Below are positions 14,101-29,100 of a stretch of 64,000 bases of DNA, one piece after another (positions within the stretch are counted from its first letter, which is position 1; each line of letters opens with the position of its first letter). The notes under the pieces are model-generated. The model made no database searches. It worked only from the letters and a program-made list of their open reading frames with translations, and was not told the origin of the DNA. Source of the DNA: Limnoperna fortunei (lineage: Eukaryota; Mollusca; Bivalvia; Mytilida; Modiolidae); the NCBI GenBank assembly GCA_944474755.1, contig OX104125.1, positions 45,023,599-45,087,598 on the forward strand, in the 5' to 3' direction. The position numbers and the translations under genes were made by a program.

Positions 14101-17100
14101 TTGACACATATAAAAGTGTGTTTTGTGTAAAAGTAAATAAAACATCAAACAAACAAACGTTACATTATATTACGATCATTGACACATATAAAACTGTGTT
14201 TTGTGTAAGAGTAAATAAAACATCATACAAACAAACGTTACATTATATTACGATCATTTACACATATAAAAGTGTGTTTTGTGTAAGAGTAAATAAAACA
14301 TAAAATAAACAAACATTACATTATATTATGATCATTGACACATATAAAACTGTGTTTTGTGTAAGAGTAAATAAAACATCATACAAACAAACGTTATATT
14401 ATATTATGATCATTGACACATATAAAACTGTGTTTTGTGTAAAAGTAAATAAAACATCAAACAAACAAACGTTACATTATATTATGATCATTGACACATA
14501 TAAAAGTGTGTTTCGTGTAAAAGTAAATAAAACATCAAACAAACGTTACATTATATTACGATCATTTACACATATAAAAGTGTGTTTTGTGTAAGAGTAA
14601 ATAAAACATCAAACAAACAAACGTTACATTATATTACGATCATTGACACATATAAAAGTGTGTTTTGTGTAAAAGTAAATAAAACATCAAACAAACAAAC
14701 GTTACATTATATTACGATCATTGACACATATAAAAGTGTGTTTTGTTTAAGAGTAAATAAAACATCAAACAAACAAACGTTACATTATATTACGATCATT
14801 TACACATATAAAACTGTGTTTTGTGTATGAGTAAATAAAACATCAAACAAACAAACATTACATTATATTACGATCATTGACACATATAAAACTGTGTTTT
14901 GTGTAAAAGTAAATAAAACATCAAACAAACAAACATTACATTATATTACGATCATTCATACATATAAAACTGTGTTTTGTGTAAAAGTAAATAAAACATC
15001 AAACAAACAAACGTTACATTATATTATGATCATTGACACATATAAAAGTGTGTTTTGTGTAAGAGTAAATAAAACATCAAACAAACAAACGTTATATTAT
15101 ATTACGATCATTGACACATATAAAAGTGTGTTTTGTGTAAAAGTAAATAAAACATCAAACAAACAAACGTTACATTATATTATGATCATTGACACATATA
15201 AAAGTGTGTTTCGTGTAAAAGTAAATAAAACAGCAAACAAACATATTATATTACGATCATTGACACATATAAAACTGTGTTTTGTGTAAGAGTAAATAAA
15301 ACATCAAACAAACAAACGTTACATTATATTACGATCATTGACACATATAAAAGTGTGTTTTGTGTAAAAGTAAATAAAACATCAAACAAACAAACGTTAC
15401 ATTATATTACAATCATTTACACATATAAAAGTGTGTTTTGTGTAAGAGTAAATAAAACATCAAACAAACAAACATTACATTATATTATGATCATTGACAC
15501 ATATAAACTGTGTTTTGTGTAAAAGTAAATAAAACATCATACAAACAAACGTTACATTATATTACGATCATTTACACATATAAAAGTGTGTTTTGTTTAA
15601 GAGTAAATAAAACATCAAACAAACAAACGTTACATTATATTACGATCATTTACACATATAAAAGTGTGTTTTGTGTATGAGTAAATAAAACATCAAACAA
15701 ACAAACATTACATTATATTACGATCATTGACACATATAAAAGTGTGTTTTGTGTAAATGTAAATAAAACATCAAACAAACAAACGTTACATTATATTACG
15801 ATCATTGACACATATAAAAGTGTGTTTTGTGTAAATGTAAATAAAACATCAAACAAACAAACATTACATTATATTACGATCATTTACACATATAAAAGTG
15901 TGTTTTGTGTAAAAGTAAATAAAACATCAAACAAACAAACATTACATTATATTATGATCATTGACACATATAAAAGTGTGTTTTGTGTAAAAGTAAATAA
16001 AACATCAAACAAACGTTACATTATATTATGATCATTGACACATATAAAACTGTGTTTTGTGTAAATGTAAATAAAACATCAAACAAACGTTACATTATAT
16101 TATGATCATTGACACATATAAAAGTGTGTTTTGTGTAAATGTAAATAAAACATCAAACAAACAAACGTTATATTATATTACGATCATTTACACATAAAAA
16201 AGTGTGTTTTGTGTAAATGTAAATAAAACATCAAACAAACAAACATTACATTATATTATGATCATTAACACATATAAAACTGTGTTTTGTGTAAAAGTAA
16301 ATAAAACATCAAACAAACAAACATTACATTAGATTATGATCATTGACACATATAAAACTGTGTTTTGTGTAAGAGTAAAGAAAACATCAAACAAACAAAC
16401 CTTACATTATATTACGATCATTGACACATATAAAAGTGTGTTTTGTGTAAAAGTAAATAAAACATCAAACAAACGTTACATTATATTACGATCATTGACA
16501 CATATAAAAGTGTGTTTTGTGTAAAAGTAAATAAAACATCAAACAAACAAACATTACATTATATTATGATCATTGACACATATAAAAGTGTGTTTTGTGT
16601 AAAAGAAAATAAAACATCAAACAAACAAACATTACATTATATTATGATCATTGACACATATAAAAGTGTGTTTTGTGTAAATGTAAATAAAACATCAAAC
16701 AAACGTTACATTATATTATGATCATTGACACATATAAAAGTGTGTTTTGTGTAAAAGTAAATAAAACATCAAACAAGCCAACATTACATTATATTATGAT
16801 CATTTACACATATAAAACTGTGTTTTGTGTAAAAGTAAATAAAACAGCAAACAAACAAACGTTACATTATATTACGATCATTGACACATATAAAACTGTG
16901 TTTTGTGTAAAAGTAAATAAAACATCAAACAAACATATTATATTACGATCATTGACACATATAAAACTGTGTTTTGTGTAAATGTAAATAAAACATCAAA
17001 CAAACAAACGTTACATTATATTACGATCATTTACACATATAAAACTGTGTTTTGTGTAAAAGTAAATAAAACATCAAACAAACAAACATTACATTATATT

Positions 17101-20100
17101 ATGATCATTGACACATATAAAACTGTGTTTTGTGTAAAAGTAAATAAAACATCAAACAAACAAACGTTACATTATATTACGATCATTGACACATATAAAA
17201 GTGTGTTTTGTGTAAAAGTAAATAAAACATCAAACAAACAAACGTTACATTATATTACGATCATTGACACATATAAAACTGTGTTTTGTGTAAGAGTAAA
17301 TAAAACATCATACAAACAAACGTTACATTATATTACGATCATTTACACATATAAAAGTGTGTTTTGTGTAAGAGTAAATAAAACATAAAATAAACAAACA
17401 TTTCATTATATTATGATCATTGACACATATAAAACTGTGTTTTGTGTAAGAGTAAATAAAACATCATACAAACAAACGTTATATTATATTATGATCATTG
17501 ACACATATAAAACTGTGTTTTGTGTAAAAGTAAATAAAACATCAAACAAACAAACGTTACATTATATTATGATCATTGACACATATAAAAGTGTGTTTCG
17601 TGTAAAAGTAAATAAAACATCAAACAAACGTTACATTATATTACGATCATTTACACATATAAAAGTGTGTTTTGTGTAAGAGTAAATAAAACATCAAACA
17701 AACAAACGTTACATTATATTACGATCATTGACACATATAAAAGTGTGTTTTGTGTAAAAGTAAATAAAACATCAAACAAACAAACATTACATTATATTAC
17801 GATCATTGACACATATAAAAGTGTGTTTTGTTTAAGAGTAAATAAAACATCAAACAAACAAACGTTACATTATATTACGATCATTTACACATATAAAACT
17901 GTGTTTTGTGTATGAGTAAATAAAACATCAAACAAACAAACATTACATTATATTACGATCATTGACACATATAAAACTGTGTTTTGTGTAAAAGTAAATA
18001 AAACATCAAACAAACAAACATTACATTATATTACGATCATTCATACATATAAAACTGTGTTTTGTGTAAAAGTAAATAAAACATCAAACAAACAAACGTT
18101 ACATTATATTATGATCATTGACACATATAAAAGTGTGTTTTGTGTAAGAGTAAATAAAACATCAAACAAACAAACGTTATATTATATTACGATCATTGAC
18201 ACATATAAAAGTGTGTTTTGTGTAAAAGTAAATAAAACATCAAACAAACAAACGTTACATTATATTATGATCATTGACACATATAAAAGTGTGTTTCGTG
18301 TAAAAGTAAATAAAACAGCAAACAAACATATTATATTACGATCATTGACACATATAAAACTGTGTTTTGTGTAAGAGTAAATAAAACATCAAACAAACAA
18401 ACGTTACATTATATTACGATCATTGACACATATAAAAGTGTGTTTTGTGTAAAAGTAAATAAAACATCAAACAAACAAACGTTACATTATATTACAATCA
18501 TTTACACATATAAAAGTGTGTTTTGTGTAAGAGTAAATAAAACATCAAACAAACAAACATTACATTATATTATGATCATTGACACATATAAACTGTGTTT
18601 TGTGTAAAAGTAAATAAAACATCATACAAACAAACGTTACATTATATTACGATCATTTACACATATAAAAGTGTGTTTTGTTTAAGAGTAAATAAAACAT
18701 CAAACAAACAAACGTTACATTATATTACGATCATTTACACATATAAAAGTGTGTTTTGTGTATGAGTAAATAAAACATCAAACAAACAAACATTACATTA
18801 TATTACGATCATTGACACATATAAAAGTGTGTTTTGTGTAAATGTAAATAAAACATCAAACAAACAAACGTTACATTATATTACGATCATTGACACATAT
18901 AAAAGTGTGTTTTGTGTAAATGTAAATAAAACATCAAACAAACAAACATTACATTATATTACGATCATTTACACATATAAAAGTGTGTTTTGTGTAAAAG
19001 TAAATAAAACATCAAACAAACAAACATTACATTATATTATGATCATTGACACATATAAAAGTGTGTTTTGTGTAAAAGTAAATAAAACATCAAACAAACG
19101 TTACATTATATTATGATCATTGACACATATAAAACTGTGTTTTGTGTAAATGTAAATAAAACATCAAACAAACGTTACATTATATTATGATCATTGACAC
19201 ATATAAAAGTGTGTTTTGTGTAAATGTAAATAAAACATCAAACAAACAAACGTTATATTATATTACGATCATTTACACATAAAAAAGTGTGTTTTGTGTA
19301 AATGTAAATAAAACATCAAACAAACAAACATTACATTATATTATGATCATTAACACATATAAAACTGTGTTTTGTGTAAAAGTAAATAAAACATCAAACA
19401 AACAAACATTACATTAGATTATGATCATTGACACATATAAAACTGTGTTTTGTGTAAGAGTAAAGAAAACATCAAACAAACAAACCTTACATTATATTAC
19501 GATCATTGACACATATAAAAGTGTGTTTTGTGTAAAGTAAATAAAACATCAAACAAACGTTACATTATATTACGATCATTGACACATATAAAAGTGTGTT
19601 TTGTGTAAAAGTAAATAAAACATCAAACAAACAAACATTACATTATATTATGATCATTGACACATATAAAAGTGTGTTTTGTGTAAAAGAAAATAAAACA
19701 TCAAACAAACAAACATTACATTATATTATGATCATTGACACATATAAAAGTGTGTTTTGTGTAAATGTAAATAAAACATCAAACAAACGTTACATTATAT
19801 TATGATCATTGACACATATAAAAGTGTGTTTTGTGTAAATGTAAATAAAACATCAAACAAACGTTACATTATATTATGATCATTTACACATATAAAAGTG
19901 TGTTTTGTGTAAATGTAAATAAAACATCAAACAAACAAACGTTATATTATATTACGATCATTTACACATAAAAAAGTGTGTTTTGTGTAAATGTAAATAA
20001 AACATCAAACAAACAAACATTACATTATATTATGATCATTGACACATATAAAACTGTGTTTTGTGTAAAAGTAAATAAAACATCAAACAAACAAACATTA

Positions 20101-23100
20101 CATTATATTATGATCATTGACACATATAAAAGTGTGTTTTGTGTAAGAGTAAAGAAAACATCAAACAAACAAACCTTACATTATATTACGATCATTGACA
20201 CATATAAAAGTGTGTTTTGTGTAAAAGTAAATAAAACATCAAACAAACAAACATTACATTATATTATGATCATTGACACATATAAAAGTGTGTTTTGTGT
20301 AAATGTAAATAAAACATCAAACAAACGTTACATTATATTATGATCATTGACACATATAAAAGTGTGTTTTGTGTAAAAGTAAATAAAACATCAAACAAAC
20401 GTTACATTATATTATGATCATTGACACATATAAAAGTGTGTTTTGTGTAAAAGTAAATAAAACATCAAATAAACGTTACATTATATTATGATCATTGACA
20501 CATATAAAAGTGTGTTTTGTGTAAAAGTAAATAAAACATCAAACAAACAAACATTACATTATATTACGATCATTGACACATATAAAAGTGTGTTTTGTTT
20601 AAGAGTAAATAAAACATCAAACAAACAAACGTTACATTATATTACGATCATTTACACATATAAAAGTGTGTTTTGTGTAAAAGTAAATAAAACATCAAAC
20701 AAACAAACATTACATTATATTATGATCATTGACACACATAAAACTGTGTTTTGTGTAAAAGTAAATAAAACATCAAACAAACAAACATTACATTATATTA
20801 TGATCATTGACACATATAAAAGTGTGTTTTGTGTAAAAGTAAATAAAACATCAAACAAACGTTACATTATATTATGATCATTGACACATATAAAAGTGTG
20901 TTTTGTGTAAAAGTAAATAAAACATCAAACAAACGTTACATTATATTACGATCATTTACACATATAAAAGTGTGTTTTGTGTAAAAGTAAATAAAACATC
21001 AAACAAACAAACATTACATTATATTATGATCATTGACACACATAAAACTGTGTTTTGTGTAAAAGTAAATAAAACATCAAACAAACAAACATTACATTAT
21101 ATTATGATCATTGACACATATAAAAGTGTGTTTTGTGTAAAAGTAAATAAAACATCAAACAAACGTTACATTATATTATGATCATTGACACATATAAAAG
21201 TGTGTTTTGTGTAAAAGTAAATAAAACATCAAACAAACAAACGTTACATTATATTATGATCATTGACACATATAAAAGTGTGTTTTGTGTAAAAGTAAAT
21301 AAAACAGCAAACAAACAAACGTTACATTATATTACAATCATTTACACATATAAAAGTGTGTTTTGTGTAAAAGTAAATAAAACATCAAACAAACAAACAT
21401 TACATTATATTATGATCATTGACACATATAAAAGTGTGTTTTGTGTAAAAGTAAATAAAACATCAAACAAACAAACGTTACATTATATTACGATCATTTA
21501 CACATATAAAAGTGTGTTTTGTGTAAAAGTAAATAAAACATCAAACAAACAAACATTACATTATATTATGATCATTGACACATATAAAAGTGTGTTTTGT
21601 GTAAAAGTAAATAAAACATCAAACAAACAAACGTTACATTATATTATGATCATTGACACATATAAAACTGTGTTTTGTGTAAGAGTAAATAAAACATCAA
21701 ACAAACGTTACATTATATTATGATCATTGACACATATAAAAGTGTGTTTTGTGTAAAAGTAAATAAAACATCAAACAAACAAACATTACATTATATTATG
21801 ATCATTGACACATATAAAAGTGTGTTTTGTGTAAAAGTAAATAAAACATCAAACAAACAAACGTTACATTATATTATGATCATTGACACATATAAAAGTG
21901 TGTTTTGTGTAAAAGTAAATAAAACATCAAACAAACAAACGTTACATTATATTACGATCATTTACACATATAAAAGTGTGTTTTGTGTAAAAGTAAATAA
22001 AACATCAAACAAACAAACATTACATTATATTATGATCATTGACACATATAAAAGTGTGTTTTGTGTAAGAGTAAATAAAACATCATACAAACAAACATTA
22101 CATTATATTATGATCATTGACACATATAAAAGTGTGTTTTGTGTAAAAGTAAATAAAACATCAAACAAACGTTACATTATATTACGATCATTTACACATA
22201 TAAAAGTGTGTTTTGTGTAAAAGTAAATAAAACATCAAACAAACGTTACATTATATTATGATCATTGACACATATAAAACTGTGTTTTGTGTAAAAGTAA
22301 ATAAAACATCAAACAAACAAACGTTACATTGTATTACGATCATTCACACATATAAAAGTGTGTTTTGTGTAAAAGTAAATAAAACATCAAACAAACCAAC
22401 GTTACATTATATTATGATCATTGACACATATAAAACTGTGTTTTGTGTAAAAGTAAATAAAACATCAAACAAACAAACGTTACATTATATTATGATCATT
22501 TACACATATAAAAGTGTGTTTTGTGTAAAAGTAAATAAAACATCAAACAAACCAACGTTACATTATATTATGATCATTGACACATATAAAACTGTGTTTT
22601 GTGTAAAAGTAAATAAAACATCAAACAAACAAACATTACATTATATTACGATCATTGACACATATAAAAGTGTGTTTTGTGTAAAAGTAAATAAAACATC
22701 AAACAAACGTTACATTATATTATGATCATTGACACATATAAAAGTGTGTTTTGTGTAAATGTAAATAAAACATCAAACAAACGTTACATTATATTATGAT
22801 CATTGACACATATAAAAGTGTGTTTTGTGTAAAAGTAAATAAAACATCAAACAAGCCAACATTACATTATATTACGATCATTTACACATATAAAAGTGTG
22901 TTTTGTGTAAAAGTAAATAAAACATCAAACAAACAAACGTTACATTATATTATGATGATTGACACATATAAAAGTGTGTTTTGTGTAAGAGTAAATAAAA
23001 CATCAAACAAACAAACATTACATTATATTACGATCATTGACACATATAAAAGTGTGTTTTGTGTAAAAGTAAATAAAACATCAAACAAGCCAACATTACA

Positions 23101-26100
23101 TTATATTACGATCATTTACACATATAAAAGTGTGTTTTGTGTAAGAGTAAATAAAACATCAAACAAACAAACGTTACATTATATTACGATCATTGACACA
23201 TATAAAAGTGTGTTTTGTGTAAAAGTAAATAAAACATCAAACAAACAAACGTTACATTATATTACGATCATTTACACATATAAAAGTGTGTTTTGTGTAA
23301 AAGTAAATAAAACATCAAACAAACAAACATTACATTATATTATGATCATTGACACATATAAAAGTGTGTTTTGTGTAAGAGTAAATAAAACATCATACAA
23401 ACAAACATTACATTATATTATGATCATTGACACATATAAAAGTGTGTTTTGTGTAAAAGTAAATAAAACATCAAACAAACGTTACATTATATTACGATCA
23501 TTTACACATATAAAAGTGTGTTTTGTGTAAAAGTAAATAAAACATCAAACAAACGTTACATTATATTATGATCATTGACACATATAAAACTGTGTTTTGT
23601 GTAAAAGTAAATAAAACATCAAACAAACAAACGTTACATTATATTACGATCATTCACACATATAAAAGTGTGTTTTGTGTAAAAGTAAATAAAACATCAA
23701 ACAAACCAACGTTACATTATATTATGATCATTGACACATATAAAAGTGTGTTTTGTGTAAAAGTAAATAAAACATCAAACAAACGTTACATTATATTATG
23801 ATCATTGACACATATAAAAGTGTGTTTTGTGTAAATGTAAATAAAACATCAAACAAACGTTACATTATATTATGATCATTGACACATATAAAAGTGTGTT
23901 TTGTGTAAAAGTAAATAAAACATCAAACAAGCCAACATTACATTATATTACGATCATTTACACATATAAAACTGTGTTTTGTGTATGAGTAAATAAAACA
24001 TCAAACAAACAAACGTTACATTATATTACGATCATTGACACATATAAAACTGTGTTTTGTGTATGAGTAAATAAAACATCAAACAAACAAACGTTACATT
24101 ATATTACGATCATTTACACATATAAAAGTGTGTTTTGTGTAAATGTAAATAAAACATCAAACAAACAAACGTTACATTATATTAGTACGATCATTTACAC
24201 ATATAAAAGTGTGTTTTGTGTAAATGTAAATAAAACATCAAACAAACGTTACATTATATTACGATCATTGACACATATAAAAGTGTGTTTTGTGTAAGAG
24301 TAAATAAAACATCAAACAAACAAACGTTACATTATATTATGATCATTGACACATATAAAACTGTGTTTTGTGTAAAAGTAAATAAAACAGCAAACAAACA
24401 AACGTTACATTATATTACGATCATTGACACATATAAAACTGTGTTTTGTGTAAAAGTAAATAAAACATCAAACAAACATATTATATTACGATCATTTACA
24501 CATATAAAACTGTGTTTTGTGTAAAAGTAAATAAAACATCAAACAAACAAACGTTACATTATATTATGATCATTGACACACATAAAACTGTGTTTTGTGT
24601 AAAAGTAAATAAAACATCAAACAAACAAACGTTATATTATATTACGATCATTGACACATATAAAACTGTGTTTTGTGTAAAAGTAAATAAAACATAATAC
24701 AAACAAACGTTACATTATATTACGATCATTGACACATATAAAACTGTGTTTTGTGTAAGAGTAAATAAAACATCAAACAAACAAACGTTACATTATATTA
24801 CGATCATTGACACATATAAAAGTGTGTATTGTGTAAAAGTAAATAAAACATCAAACAAACAAACATTACATTATATTAGTACGATCAGTTACACATTGTA
24901 CAAAAGTGTGCTTTGTGTAAATGTAAATAAAAACCTATAATCATTGTGATAAATGACCATTAAATCTTATTTCCAACATTTTTAGCTCACCTGACCCGAA
25001 GGGTCATGTGAGCTATTGCCATCACTTGGCGTCCGTCGTCCGTCGTCTGTCCGTTCAACTTTTCAAAAATCTTCTTCTCTGAAACCACTTGACAGAATGC
25101 AACCAAACTTGGTATGGTTGTTGCTTAGCATGTCCTTTACCAAACTATCGTTTGGATTTTTGATTCGTAAAAAAACATGGTCACCATGGCTAAAAATAGA
25201 ACAGGGGGGTCAAAATACTGTTTTTTGCTTATAGTTCAAAAAGTATTACAGATACAGGAAAACCGAAGAGACCTTCCTTCTTCAGCATCAAAAGCTCTAC
25301 AAAACACTCCATTGGGTCAAAGTCGTATGACGACTCCTTATAGGAGTTATTGCCCTTTAATTGTCGAAATTGATGATTTTTGCCATTTTTGCCTCCAAAT
25401 CTTGAAAATTATTAGAAATAGAGAAAAAGTTAGCATTGTTTAATTGTTCTGCTCTATGAGAGCTACAAAAATGTCTTTAGGGTCAAGATTGTCTGATAAA
25501 CCGTTTAAGAGTTATTCCACTTGAACTGTTTTTTTTTAATCAGTTTTAATTGATTTTTAAAAATCATCTGCTCTATAACCACTGAAAGTACTGCTGTGAA
25601 ACTTTGTACACATTATCCGTCAAATGTCTTCAACCAAGTTTGCACAAACCATGGCCGCAGATTAACCAACATGACTGACATGGCTAAAAATAGAACGGGG
25701 GGGGGGGGGGGGGGGTGTCAAATACAATTTTTGGCTTATAGTTCGAAAAGTATGACAGATACAGGAAAACTGTAGAGACCAGCCTTCATCAGCATCGAAA
25801 GCTCTACAAAACACTCCATTGTGTTGAAGTTGTATGATGACTCCTTGTAGGAGTTATTGCCCTTTAATTGTCAAAATTGATAATTTTTGCTATTTTTGCC
25901 ACAAAATCTTAAAAATTTTTAGAACTGGAGAAAAAGTTAGCATTGCTTAATTGTTCTGCTCTATGAGGGCTACAAAAATGACTTTAGGGTCAAGATTGTC
26001 TGATTAACCGTTTAGTAATTATTCTCTTAGAACATTTTTTTTTAATGAATTTTAATTGATTTTAAAAAATCTTCTCCTCTGACCAATGAAACGACTGCTT

Positions 26101-29100
26101 TGAAACATTGCACACATCATCTTTAAGACGTCCTCTACCAAAATTGTGCAAATCATTACAGCTGACTACCTACATAGCTACGTTGGCTTAAAATAGAAAG
26201 GGGGAGGGTCAAGGGAGTTTTTGGCTGATAGTTAAAAAAGTATAACAGGTACAGCAAATTTCAAGTGAACCTCCCTCCTAAGCATCAAAAGCTCCTCCTT
26301 ATAGGAGTTATTTCCCTTAAAAGGTCAAAATTAATGACTTTTGCAGAAGTGTGGGTCAATTCCTTATAGGAACGAAATTCAATATAAAAAAGGGTTGTCT
26401 GGTTTCAGGTTCAGGTGAGCGATACAGGCTGGGAGCCTCTAGTTTGTATAGGAATAAATGTAGCGTTCATTTTTGGCCAGATTTCACAGAGTGAAAATCC
26501 GGTATTAAAATGGTGAATGTTGGGCAGGCGGGCGGGGAAAAAATTTTCGTAACAGTTTTCTCAGCAACAACTAATCACATTCTCTTGAAATTTGGTATGC
26601 AGCATCAACATGTCCTCCCATAACGTGGGATTCCATTTCAGGTCTGTCGCTCACCTACTTCCTGTTTAACGAAATCCGGCCATTTCTGTCTTTGATAGAT
26701 TTTTCTTGTTTATTTGCAGGGAGCAGCGTGTAACTGGTGTAGCTATCTTTCTGATGATAGGACTGTCGGTTCTAATGACCAAAGTTTTAAGGGTGAGTTA
26801 TCTCCCTTTATTTAAAGGAAGCAGCGTGTAACTGGTGTGGCTATCTTTCTGATGATAGGACTGTCGGTTCTAATGACCAAAGTTTTAAGGGTGAATGATC
26901 TCTCTTTATTTACAGGGAGCAGCGTGTAACTGGTGTGGCTATCTTTCTGATGATAGGACTCGGTTCTAATGACCAAAGTGTTAAGGGTGAGTGATCTCCC
27001 TTTATTTACAGGGAGCAGCGTGTAACTGGTGTGGCTATCTTTCTGATGATATGACTGTCGGTTCTAATGACCAAAGTTTTAAGAGTGAGTGATCTCCCTT
27101 TGCAGAAAATGCTACATAAATGTATCTAGTATGTAGGTTGTCCTGTTTATTACATTGACAAATATTTAATATATCGTCGAAACTTGTAGGAACTTTGTAT
27201 TGAATGTTCTTGTGCGTCATTGTTTTCTAGCAACATCATTAAGGATATACATTGTGATGTCACTTCCAGGGAGTGAAAGAACTGAATTTATTTCTTCACC
27301 AGAATTTATTTTACTTGGAAATCTCTGTATTTCATTGCTGTCAGTGTAATAATGATTTTTTTTTAAATTTCTTTATTGACATCGTCTTTGAAAATGAAAG
27401 AATTTAACTCTAAATGTATATTTTTAGCCGAGTTGCAACGAAGTTGAACTCGGCTATTGTTATGATGATGGCGGGCGGCTGGGCGGGCGTCAACAATTGG
27501 TTTCTGGACCATAACTCAGAAAGTTGTTAACCGATTTTAATGAAACTTTAGGATATTGTTACATACCATAAGAGGAGGAACCCTATTGATTTTGGGGTAA
27601 ATCCGTTCAAGGTCAAGGTCACAGCGACAGAAAAACGTTAAAAAATTTCTTGAATTAGTGGTTTCCGGACCATAACTCAAAAAGTTCTCAACCAATTTTA
27701 TTGAAACTTTGGGATATTGTTACATACCATAAGAGGAGGAATACTATTGATTTTGGGGTAAATCCGTTCAAGTTCAAGGTCACAGCGACAGAAAAACATT
27801 AGAAAATTTCTTGAATTAGTGGTTTCCGGACCATAACTCAAAAAGTTCTCAACCGATTTTAATGAAACTTCGGGATATTGTTACATACCATAAGAGGAGG
27901 AACCTTATTGATTTTGGGGTAAATCCGTTCAAGGTCAAGGTCACAGTGACAGAAAAACGTTATAAAATTTCTTGAATTATTGGTTTCCGGACCATAACTC
28001 AAAAACTACATCAAGTACATATCTGAAATTTTACACAATGATTCAGTACTGTTAGAGGATTCACATATTCATATTTTATGCAACTTTGAAAATTTGTTGA
28101 TAAAGCTTACATTTTTCCTGCTTAAACCCTTCCTCACTTTGTCTCCAGTTTACATGTTATGCCTGTAATAACCAATTATGTTAAATCTTAAAATGAAGAC
28201 AAGGAAAGTTTTGGTTAATAAAATACGTCAACTCGGCTTTTGCACCCCTGTGCATATCGATTTTTTTTTCTTTAGATATTGATCTATGCATTTCTAAAAT
28301 AAAAGTTGGTACCGTATTTTGATCACATGTTTTGCAAAAAAAACAGTAAGCGGCACCTGTATATTTGTATCAACTAAAATGACAAGCCGATTAATTAACT
28401 TCTGACAGTTGGTCATTGGATTAACCTTTACCTAGCTTAATTGGTCTTATGTAAACAGTTGAGGCTAATTAAGAAGCCATTAAAATGTTTGGAATTACTG
28501 GTCATTATTTATTTCTTGCTTAGGGCTTTTCCATAAAAAAATATACCGGGGGGTCGGAACTCACCTCAAAAATGGGGTACTACCACTAAAATGTTAATTG
28601 TTTTAGAGGCACAACCTAAAAATGTATTTTTATGGAAAGTACCCCCCACCTTTAAAATAAAATATATATATATATATATTGATGTACATTAATAAAGTTT
28701 CCCTTAAATTTATCTGAATATTGTGAAAGGACGTTGGTATTTAACAGCAACACTCAATTCTTCAATGTTCATTCTGCCATGTGGTTGCATTTTCGGTATA
28801 CTCGGGCTTTTACAACATCTGGTTAATGAGAGAGCAGAGCAATATAAAAAATTGGAAACTAGTCCCATTCGGAACTTTCGGGCGTAAACCATTCAAAAGT
28901 TTATGATGATCGGTTATTAGGGCCCTATAGTGATCAGTCTGTCCGTCCGAACTTATTGTGTCCGGGCTGTAACTTTTTTATCTTTTGAGGTAGGCTATTG
29001 ATATTTGGAATTTGGGTAGATAATATCAAGGCGATGTGTCGCATACCATGGTTGATGACCTTTGACCTTGACCTCAAGGTCGGCGGGGCGTACCATCTCA

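Larger units (their letters stand above)
8681..24932 (+). repeat. 16-kb satellite array of 74/78-bp units
   Basis: About 210 units, e.g. 9760-9837, with the core ACATTATATTACGATCATT, then CACATATAAAA, GTGTGTTTTGTGTAA, AAATAAAACATC and an (AAAC)n end. Units of 78 bp have one more AAAC than 74-bp units. The most frequent variants are ACG/ATG before ATCATT, GAC/TAC/CAT before ACATA, and AAG/ATG/GAG before TAAAT. Since 78 is divisible by 3, runs of 78-bp units read as 26-residue repeats for up to 363 residues, and each 74-bp unit breaks the frame. The array lies wholly inside the 18.4-kb SLC4 intron between 8342 and 26720. Confidence 0.97.

Noticed and set aside
8681..24932. CRISPR-like array
   Set aside because: Whole units repeat with no unique spacers, and the DNA is eukaryotic.
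8721..24940. Long plus-strand open frames with 26-residue repeats as a repetitive protein gene
   Set aside because: They are frame-open runs of a 78-bp satellite, broken at every 74-bp unit, with no splice or start context, inside an intron of another gene.
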